Source: Aurantiochytrium sp. KH105 (taxonomy: Eukaryota > Sar > Bigyra > Thraustochytrida > Thraustochytriidae). Taken from it: DNA of 64,000 nucleotides. The stretch is taken from NCBI GenBank assembly GCA_003116975.1, contig BGKB01000091.1, positions 124,001 through 188,000 of the forward strand, written 5' to 3'. The translations under genes and the position numbers were made by a program. A model generated the notes under the pieces. The model made no database searches. It was not told where the DNA came from and was given only the letters and a program-made list of their open reading frames with translations. Shown here one piece after another: positions 26,326-33,856 of the stretch (position 1 is the first letter of the stretch; each line of letters opens with the position of its first letter).

Positions 26326-29300
26326 CTACTGCAAAAGACTATTCCCCGGACGTACTATGATACTCTTGGCCCTCTTTATCCTGTTTTGGCCAAGAGTGGG
26401 CAGGCCTTGTTGCTCAGACTGAGCATCTTTGGCACCTTGATTCTCAGCGTTACTCTGGCTTGAGTGTGAGCCAGTATTCGCCGGGAGCGAGTGCACGCTT
26501 GAGGCTGTTGTTTGTCGCAAAAAGGTGCCCGCTTTTGGCTCCGCAACGCTTGATTTGCGCGAGAGACGACGCATGAGCGGGTCCATCGCCCTAGGCTCTG
26601 CACTTGCCCCAGCAGCATCGGCACCAGGGTTGTACGTCCAGACGGAAACCTTCTGCATATCCCACACTCCATCCCAGCTTTCACCGGGCGGGTTCTTGAT
26701 GAGGAATTCGCAGCGTTCCTCAAAGAGACACGCCGGGCCATCGTTCAGGTCTGCAGCTGCACCAAAATGCTTTAGTGCCGTTTCGATGTCACGCGCGCGA
26801 TATGCACGCAGTCCAGCACTGTAGTCGCGTATGGCGCTTACTTGCTTCTCGGAAATCACGTCGGAAAGAGATCTGCCAACGCCTAGGATCTCAAAGAGCT
26901 GCGTTTGTGCGTTTTGGCCAGCCACGCGCACACGATCCACCTCGCGCAGCCAGAGAATGCTCGTGTCCTCAGAGGTGGAGCCTCCCCTGTGCTCCTGCTT
27001 TTGCTCTTCAGCATCTTTGGTCTCCTCTTTCTCCTCCTCCACATCCGCCGCCGCCGAAGCCACCGTTCTCGACTCACTTTTGGAGCACGATGCGACGGTG
27101 TCCCCGTTCACAATCTGGACGGGACACCCACTTTCCACGATCTCGTCGTACGTTCCTGCGCTGATGAGGTTGGGGACGGCAAACTCCTTCGTCGTTGACT
27201 CCAGACGCGAAGCGACATTGACGGCGTCACCAATCACCGTGTATTCGAAGCGGTTCTCGGACCCAATATTTCCGCAATAAACCTCGCCCGTGCTAATCCC
27301 GATGCCAATCTTGATAATGGGTTTGCCCTTGGCACGGCGCGCCGCGTTAAAATCAGAAAGGGCAGTCTCCATGGCCCTCGCGGCCAGACACGCATTATAG
27401 GCATCATGTTCGCTCTGCTTGGGCACACCAAAAACGGCCATGAGCGCGTCGCCAATGAACTTGTCCACAATGCCTCCGTACCGCGTAATGACCTCCACCA
27501 TGCAGCTAAAGTACTCGTTGAGCGTGCCAAAAATCTCTTGTGCCCCAACCTGCTCGCTAAAGGTAGTAAAGCCCCGAATATCCGAAAACAGAATGGTCAC
27601 CTGCTGCCGTGTACCTCCAAGCTTGAGTTGCCCGTCGTGCAGGAGATGATCAACCAAGTCCGGGGCCAGATACTTGTTTAGCGTGCTGCGTAATTTCTGC
27701 TCTGGAGTCTTGTCATCCAGGCATAGCACGGCCCCAATCACTTCGTTGTCACCCATACCTTCCCTACCCGGGCCCGTGCTCGTGTTGCCATGCTGTTGTC
27801 TTGGACCCGCAAAAAACTGAGCCTCCATCAAGTCAGTGTCCTCCTCACCAAAAGTGGTGGTGATGACGGACCGCGTCGACCCAAAGTTACTCCATGACTT
27901 GGAAAGCAAGGGTGGCTTCGACAAGGCCTGCGTGCCTGGTGGCAGGCCTGCTGGCATGTTTGCTGGCAGATCCGCGGCGGCTGTGAGTGTAGCACTGGAC
28001 TCCTGCTGTACCACACTTTGTCCACCAAGCTGAGCGTCTTGTTGCGCTCGAATGAGTTGCGTGAGCCCAGTCCCCATTCCAAACATCGGCTTCATCGTAT
28101 AGTTGACCACGTGGCCTCCAGATTGTATTGTGTAATCCGACTGAGTCACGCCCATGTTGCGCGCTCTGCGCTGATCCGAGATGGCTTCCTTCAGCAAGCG
28201 ACGCATCTGAGAGGCAAGAACCTCGTCCGGGAGCCACTCTGTCACCTTTGTGGTGCGCATAACATTCGCCGGAATATCGGTTCCAAATAGCTGATTTACC
28301 TCAGTGCTCGAGCGATTGCAACCCATCAGCATGCCCTCCTTATCAACCGTAAGCACAAGCTCAGCCACGTTTTCCAAGACGCACTTGAGTCTATGGCGTG
28401 CAATGAAAGAATTCGAAAAGAGCTCAGTATTTGCAATGGCAACGCTCAACATCGAAAAGAGACCGCTCAAAAGCTGCTCGTCGTCCTTGTCAAAGGCCTC
28501 ATATCCATCTCCCGTCCCGTACACGACGCTACTTCTCCGCCGCATCGGTGAGACGTGAATGCGAAAGCTGCTAGCCAGCGATTTGATGCCGCTCCGATTT
28601 GCTATCGATGACGGTCGCCCGCCAACGCTTGGTTCAGCAGCGTCGTCAGTCTTGGGGCATTCTGGCTGCCGCCGAGCCGTGAGAGACACGCTTCGATGCA
28701 AGTCTGACGGAGTGTTGCTCGGGACAGCTTGCGCCTTGGAGCTCACGTCGCCGTTCGTCTTGTTGATGAGCTGAATAACAGCTACGACCTTGCCCTCCGA
28801 GTTCTTGATGGGCCCACACAAGATCGTGCGCGTTTTGAAATGTGTCTGCCGATCTAACTCCTGATTGAATCGCTCGTCCTCGTAGGCATTCTCCACGTTG
28901 ACCATCTCCCCGGTGCGCGCAACGTGCCCGGCAATACCCTTGCCCAAGGGTAAGCGAATGATGCCGCTTCCAGCGGCTAGCTTTTCCCACTCTTTGGCAA
29001 AGCTCGAAGCCACCGTCCACAACGTTTGTGTCTCCTCGTCCACGAAAAAGAGCGAGCATCTCTCCACTGCGAAAGTGTACCGGAGTCTGTCTGCCACGGT
29101 CCAGATGAGCGAGCGAATGTCGAGTGTTCCGCCCAGCGCTACTGCAATATCGAGAATGGCTTCTTTGCGGCGACGCTCATTCTCCTCCTTTTCCCGGAGC
29201 TGCACATGATTCAAATATCCTGCAATAATGCTGCTCGAGGCCTCAAGAACCAGCTGATCATCCGCCGTAAAGGGGATGATTTCCCCAGCTTCATTGCGCT

Positions 29301-30246
29301 TGTTGATGACTTGAACCACACCAATAACGAACAAGCGTTCTTCTCGCAGGTCTGCCGCGGACTTTGGTTGACATCGCATCCGCTCTTGGGCATGCACCGT
29401 CTCTAGATCGGTCGTGGTAAACCCGCGCCCAAGCTTCACTGGCGCTGCGGTCTCGGGAAGTCCGATGGGAACAGTTAGGAGTGACACCGTCTTTGTCTCG
29501 GCCGAAGCGTCGATGGACGGGTCAAAGCGTGGATTAGCGTACGCATCGCTTGAGTTGATGCTAACGCCTGTTCGTGCTACCTCGCCGGGAATCCCCTCGC
29601 CAATTGCGATCGGCGGGGACTTGATATTGAAGGCGACCTTGCTCTTGGCCTTGGCATCAAAAGAGGTCCCTTCTCCATTTTCATCATCGTCCAAATCAAA
29701 ATGTCGTGCGACTTGCATACGAAGCGTCTTGGTCCCTGGATCCACACTGTAAAGTATGGCGCGGTCTGCGCCGACGATATGGGAAAGACTTCGTACAATG
29801 TACGCGTACTGACTCTTATTATCGTGCTGTCGTGAGAGCTCTCGGGCAAGGTGGTTGACTTGCAAAAGTCTTCGCAATTGTGCAATCGACTCGCGCGCAA
29901 CAAGCGCAAGCTCATCGGCGTCGTCCCTGCATTCTTCGAGCAGCGCATCAAGTTGTGCGGGTTCTGTGGCGAGAGCAATTTCCTTGAGCAGCTCGCCGCG
30001 ACCGAGACTTGCGATAGACGTCTGGGACTGGTTGTCGGCCGTGTCAGAGTCGTATTCGGCCTGCTCGGCCCTTCGCGCAGCGAGAATAGCTTTTCGCGAG
30101 TTCGATCGCACAGGCTGGGCGGGTTTCTCCATCCTTGTGCTGTCGTCGGCTCCTTTGAATGACGCGTGGCCATCGTTATTCATCGCGTCATGCAGGTCCT
30201 TGGATGTATATTTATCCTGTTTCGAGGCCGATGCCCCAGCACCCAT
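26326..30246 (-). CDS. GAF-GAF-PAS class III nucleotide cyclase, N-myristoylation signal
   Basis: 1,306 residues from the ATG at 30246, chosen because it gives MGAGASASKQDK, a good N-myristoylation signal. GAF-A is about 130-340, ending in GVVQVINKRN...PFTADD. GAF-B is about 355-600: an NK (VIQLINK), a Ser-rich insert of about 90 residues, then FDKDDEQ, so the NKFDE cyclic-nucleotide motif is complete but split. A PAS-like region follows (LVLTVDKEGMLMGCNRS). The catalytic domain has both metal Asps (FSDIRGFT, IGDALMAVFG) and NVASRLE. The base-specifying position is Thr (YTVIGDAVN), as in class IIIb cyclases. A TPR-like end (YRARDIETALKHF...PPGESWDGVW) completes a CyaB-type layout. It probably makes cAMP at membranes (inference). 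Confidence 0.9.
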   Translation of the reverse strand: MGAGASASKQDKYTSKDLHDAMNNDGHASFKGADDSTRMEKPAQPVRSNSRKAILAARRAEQAEYDSDTADNQSQTSIASLGRGELLKEIALATEPAQLDALLEECRDDADELALVARESIAQLRRLLQVNHLARELSRQHDNKSQYAYIVRSLSHIVGADRAILYSVDPGTKTLRMQVARHFDLDDDENGEGTSFDAKAKSKVAFNIKSPPIAIGEGIPGEVARTGVSINSSDAYANPRFDPSIDASAETKTVSLLTVPIGLPETAAPVKLGRGFTTTDLETVHAQERMRCQPKSAADLREERLFVIGVVQVINKRNEAGEIIPFTADDQLVLEASSSIIAGYLNHVQLREKEENERRRKEAILDIAVALGGTLDIRSLIWTVADRLRYTFAVERCSLFFVDEETQTLWTVASSFAKEWEKLAAGSGIIRLPLGKGIAGHVARTGEMVNVENAYEDERFNQELDRQTHFKTRTILCGPIKNSEGKVVAVIQLINKTNGDVSSKAQAVPSNTPSDLHRSVSLTARRQPECPKTDDAAEPSVGGRPSSIANRSGIKSLASSFRIHVSPMRRRSSVVYGTGDGYEAFDKDDEQLLSGLFSMLSVAIANTELFSNSFIARHRLKCVLENVAELVLTVDKEGMLMGCNRSSTEVNQLFGTDIPANVMRTTKVTEWLPDEVLASQMRRLLKEAISDQRRARNMGVTQSDYTIQSGGHVVNYTMKPMFGMGTGLTQLIRAQQDAQLGGQSVVQQESSATLTAAADLPANMPAGLPPGTQALSKPPLLSKSWSNFGSTRSVITTTFGEEDTDLMEAQFFAGPRQQHGNTSTGPGREGMGDNEVIGAVLCLDDKTPEQKLRSTLNKYLAPDLVDHLLHDGQLKLGGTRQQVTILFSDIRGFTTFSEQVGAQEIFGTLNEYFSCMVEVITRYGGIVDKFIGDALMAVFGVPKQSEHDAYNACLAARAMETALSDFNAARRAKGKPIIKIGIGISTGEVYCGNIGSENRFEYTVIGDAVNVASRLESTTKEFAVPNLISAGTYDEIVESGCPVQIVNGDTVASCSKSESRTVASAAADVEEEKEETKDAEEQKQEHRGGSTSEDTSILWLREVDRVRVAGQNAQTQLFEILGVGRSLSDVISEKQVSAIRDYSAGLRAYRARDIETALKHFGAAADLNDGPACLFEERCEFLIKNPPGESWDGVWDMQKVSVWTYNPGADAAGASAEPRAMDPLMRRLSRKSSVAEPKAGTFLRQTTASSVHSLPANTGSHSSQSNAENQGAKDAQSEQQGLPTLGQNRIKRAKSIIVRPGNSLLQ

Positions 30247-30480
30247 CGTGCAGAGCAGCAACCACTTATGAGGACGTGCGTGTGCGCACTCGTTTGCACT
30301 CACGCACGCGCTATCGCACGCGCTATCACACCCGCTGCGTGTGCACCACCCGCGCGGGCAAGCTAGCGAGCGAGGGAGCGAACGAGCAATGGTCTAAAGC
30401 AGGCACACACAAGCGAGGAGTGCGCGCGCGCACACGCACACACGAGCGAGAGCGCTCGGTATGATCTTGCTGATTTGCTG
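30247..30480. promoter_or_regulatory. Upstream region of the cyclase gene
   Basis: GC-rich 5' flank with CGCACT/CACGCG alternations at 30280-30345 and a (GCGCA)/(CACA) stretch at 30418-30445. No gene seen. Confidence 0.35.
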
Positions 30481-30550
30481 CACCCTCTCTCTCCTGAGAG
30501 AAGGTTCTCAGTAGTGGCAGGCAGCACTCTACCGCTGCGCCGCCTCCAGC
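30481..30550 (-). other. tRNA-like D-arm remnant (possible SINE head)
   Basis: On the minus strand, GCGCAGCGGTAGAGTGC at about 30540-30524 can form a canonical tRNA D-arm (stem GCGC/GTGC, loop AGCGGTAGA). GCTGCCTGCCAC then resembles the start of a tRNA-Gly(GCC) anticodon arm. The anticodon stem does not pair and no T-arm (GGTTCGA) follows, so this is not a working tRNA. It could be a pseudogene or the head of a tRNA-derived retroelement. Confidence 0.3.
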
Positions 30551-31190
30551 AGAAATAACGATGAAAAGAGCCGCAGTGTCTGCCTCACAGCATGCTGTTG
30601 GCCTTCCCGGTCGCGGACCTCTGGCTGATTCAGCTGGAAAGGAGTCCAACTCCTGAATGGCAGCCTAGTGACCGTGTGGTGAGGGTTTCTTGCTTCTGCG
30701 GGCATCACGCCAGCCAGCAAAAGAAAATCGACCTCCGCGCCGGAAACTTCCCCTTTCAGAACTTCTCTCAGAATCGCCTTTTCCTATATGGCTGCGGAGT
30801 TCTGGCATGGTGCAGCTCGCCACACAATTTCCTTCTTGATTCCGACGGACGGACGGTCGCGTCGCGCGCGCGCTCGCTCGCTGGAGCAAGCAACGTCGAC
30901 AGCGGGTGGGTGCGTTGGGAGGTAGGTTTTAGGATGTCGCGGGGTGGCGTGCCGTGGTGTGGCGTACTAGGCCGCGAGCGCTCGCTCTCGGGATCATCCT
31001 AAGGATTCGAGCGACGACCGGGCCCCGGCCCCAGCCCCAGGCTCGGTCAGCCTAAAAACGGCGCCACGAACCGAAAGTTTGAAAAATTGGGCATAACGGA
31101 TCTATCTCACAAAGTCCTTGGGTACGCACCGTTTTACAAATAAAGAAAAGAAAAGGAAAGAAAGGGGAAAAAAAGAAGGGAAAATGTGCA
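30551..31190. other. Intergenic spacer 3' of Ku80
   Basis: A 640-bp stretch with no supported gene. A GGGCCCCGGCCCCAGCCCCAG run lies near 31020, and an A/G-rich tract at 31138-31180 is just past the Ku80 stop. Confidence 0.35.
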
Positions 31191-33410
31191 TCAATCGAAA
31201 TCATCGAAATCGGCATCCTGAGCTGGGACCGCGGGGGCTGGAGCCATGAGAGCGCCAGCTTGATCGTTCCGCGAAACATTCTCCTTGATAAAATCGGCCG
31301 CGTCTTTCGCGGACACGCCAGACACGGCCACAGCGTCGTCAGAGCTGATGAGCGTGAGATTTGCCGCGGCCACTCGCTTCCAAAATGAAGGCTCGCAAGA
31401 GACCTTGAGCCTGCGCAGAAAATGATTAAAGTCCGTTTCGGTGCTGGCACGCAGGGAACCTTTGCGAAGTGCTTTGACGCAGCGCAGGGCCTTTGGATGA
31501 AACTCCTCGCCGCCTTCGGGTCCGAGCAAGAGATCGATCTGTTTGACCATGCCATGAAACGCTGGCTCAGATAGATCTTTGTCCCGACGGTCCAACATGG
31601 CATTATAGTCGCCCTCTGGGTTGACGTTTCCAACAGCATCGATGCGTTTGTCGGCGTCAAACCAGCCGCTTGCTGATGCGTCCGCGTCCGCTTCTTGCAC
31701 AACACCAATACCTGTTGCCTGAGGTTCCCCATCGTTTTCTTTCGATTCCCCGGCAGCTCCGATTCGTGCGCGCTTGGTCGCCGGCTCACCGTCGGCTTTG
31801 CGTCCCGTTTTGGGATCGACAACATGTTCCAGCTTGAATAAGGAGCGGATTTGCTCGAGCGCGGGTTTGGCTGCCTCGAGCATGATTTCGTTTGGTTTGT
31901 AAAAACTTGTGACAACTGGATCGTCCTGTGGCAGAGCGGATCCCGGTGCCTTGGCACGCTCCAGCAAAAGCCGAAAGAGCCTCTCGAGAAAAGGGTTTAG
32001 TGTGTCCTCTGGGCGGAATAGCTCTTTTCGAACCTGCGCAGGCGTACTTGCGGACGATGCTTGGACTTCCACTTTAATGCCTGCGCTAAGATCCATAGCT
32101 GTCACGAGAGCGTCGACGGCAGCCTTTTGCTCCGTAGATGGCGTGAGCGATTGCAGCTTGATGGTTCCAAAAGAGAAGTCGCGCGTATCTTGCTCAAAGG
32201 GAAGCTCTCTCGAGAAGAGACACTCATAACCGTGCGCCTCGTCCTTGTACGGAACAAGAGCAACGATCGAAAGGGTCCCCTTGTCGCGAGGAACAAAGCG
32301 TGCAACTGCGACGCGGTTTAGCTCCAAGAGAGCTTGCACCCAGGCGCGAAAACCTTGGTTAGACCGCTCGAGACCTGGCATGGCCTCAATAAAGTTGACG
32401 GACCCCATGTTCATCCACAATGGCACCTTGGATCGATCCAGGTATCCGAGCACTGTGAGCTCCTTGATTGTGGCGTAGGTAGCAATCTCAGCGTCGTGAC
32501 CACTCAGCGGGACGACCTCGCGGCCATAGCGATAACCCTCGGCAATATCATCGACCGCTACCTCTGCGTCCGGGTTGTCTGGCAAGGTATACGAGATTTG
32601 CCGACTTACTTGAGCCAAATTGACATCATTCGCAGCGGTCTCGTCTTTGTCCACTACCACCTTGGAGACCTTCTTCAGCGACGGTGGGCTTTCTCGGCGC
32701 GTTTTGGTGAACGCCTGGACGTGAAATCCAACCGCGTCGTTTAGCACGCGTAAGACACCGCGGTATGCCGCCACCTGGCCCTTGCTGCCCACGTGTTCAC
32801 GAAGGAGACGCTCTTCAACTTGCTTTGCTGAGCGGAACGCGCAGAGTTGGTCAGGGATGCTTTGCGCAAAACTCTGTAGATCGCTTTCGTCGTCAACATT
32901 ACCACTTGGCGAAGCGTCAACAGCGACAAGGGTGATCTTGATTTCGGGATGCGCCTTGATCTCGTCCACGGCACTTCTTAAGGTCTCGAGACCAGCCGAT
33001 CGCGTCGAGGTTAGGACAATGATGCGACGATTGTACTTTTTCTTTGCTGTACGCTTGATGATCATTTGGCGGGCCACGCGCACGGCATCGCCAAGATCCG
33101 CCTGGGTTTGCGTACTTGATTTCTTAAAGACATCCTCTTGGTCGACGCTGAGGAGAGTCTCGGCGCTGCACTCTTCGAGTGGACGCACGACGACGACGTG
33201 CTCGCATCCGCCATACTCTGTGAACTCAGGGTTGTCGGTGCTGTCGGCCCCGCTTGCGAGGACGCAGACCTCGTCGTTCTTTTTGCCCTCCCGAAGCATG
33301 TTGCTCATGAAACCCTGTGCGAGATCTCGGGCCCGCTCGAGCAGCGACGCCGCCCCCATGGGCTCGCTTACATCGACAACGAGGGCCAAGGCCTCCTTTG
33401 GCCGCGCCAT
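31191..33410 (-). CDS. XRCC5: Ku80 (Ku86), DNA double-strand-break end-binding subunit
   Basis: 739 residues from ATG 33410 (MARPKEALALVVDVSEPMG). Residues 1-210 form the Ku vWA-like domain (start ALALVVDVS, then RRIIVLTST and ITLVAVDAS). Residues about 235-520 are the Ku core beta-barrel (EGYRYGREVVPLSGHD, YLDRSKVPLWMNMGS, LVPYKDEAHGYECLF). Helical C-terminal arm and Ku80 C-terminal domain follow (MVKQIDLLLGPEG to ADFIKENVSRN). The protein ends in an acidic-aromatic peptide, DADFDDFD. Ku80 pairs with Ku70 to cap broken ends for non-homologous end joining and also acts at telomeres. Length matches animal Ku80 (about 730). No intron is seen. Confidence 0.93.
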   Translation of the reverse strand: MARPKEALALVVDVSEPMGAASLLERARDLAQGFMSNMLREGKKNDEVCVLASGADSTDNPEFTEYGGCEHVVVVRPLEECSAETLLSVDQEDVFKKSSTQTQADLGDAVRVARQMIIKRTAKKKYNRRIIVLTSTRSAGLETLRSAVDEIKAHPEIKITLVAVDASPSGNVDDESDLQSFAQSIPDQLCAFRSAKQVEERLLREHVGSKGQVAAYRGVLRVLNDAVGFHVQAFTKTRRESPPSLKKVSKVVVDKDETAANDVNLAQVSRQISYTLPDNPDAEVAVDDIAEGYRYGREVVPLSGHDAEIATYATIKELTVLGYLDRSKVPLWMNMGSVNFIEAMPGLERSNQGFRAWVQALLELNRVAVARFVPRDKGTLSIVALVPYKDEAHGYECLFSRELPFEQDTRDFSFGTIKLQSLTPSTEQKAAVDALVTAMDLSAGIKVEVQASSASTPAQVRKELFRPEDTLNPFLERLFRLLLERAKAPGSALPQDDPVVTSFYKPNEIMLEAAKPALEQIRSLFKLEHVVDPKTGRKADGEPATKRARIGAAGESKENDGEPQATGIGVVQEADADASASGWFDADKRIDAVGNVNPEGDYNAMLDRRDKDLSEPAFHGMVKQIDLLLGPEGGEEFHPKALRCVKALRKGSLRASTETDFNHFLRRLKVSCEPSFWKRVAAANLTLISSDDAVAVSGVSAKDAADFIKENVSRNDQAGALMAPAPAVPAQDADFDDFD

Positions 33411-33856
33411 GATCGCTCGCACGCCCGCACGCACCTCGTCGCCGTGTGTCTATTCAGGTTTTGTTGTGTGAGGTCGGCGGAGCAGCTTGAGCGGGTTGCG
33501 GAGCCCGCTTCGTGAGCTTTTGGGGGCCCTTTTGAGTTGCCCGCGATTAGGCGGACGGCACGACAAAAGGCTCATCGCTCGCCGAGCGTGCCAGGTTAAA
33601 ATTAATGATCACCGTGTGAGCCAGGTCTCTCCTTCCCCCTCCACCCCTGCCCCCCCCCAAAAAAAGCAAGCATGAAAAAAAGCACAAGAGCGAAAACAAC
33701 ACGTAGCAGGTATACGTATACATACATGAAACCGGATGGAACCGAGTGGACCTGTCAAGCAAAGCATTCGCTGACAGGCACACGTTTATAGAAAATGAGT
33801 GCCATATGATGATGGCTCGCGTCAACGTGGAAAGAAACAACAAAAGCGCAGCGCCC
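33411..33856. other. Spacer between Ku80 and the downstream-reading large gene
   Basis: A 446-bp gap with a C-run and A-run at 33650-33667 and no supported gene. It should hold the Ku80 promoter and the 3' UTR of the gene at 33857-36817. Confidence 0.35.
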
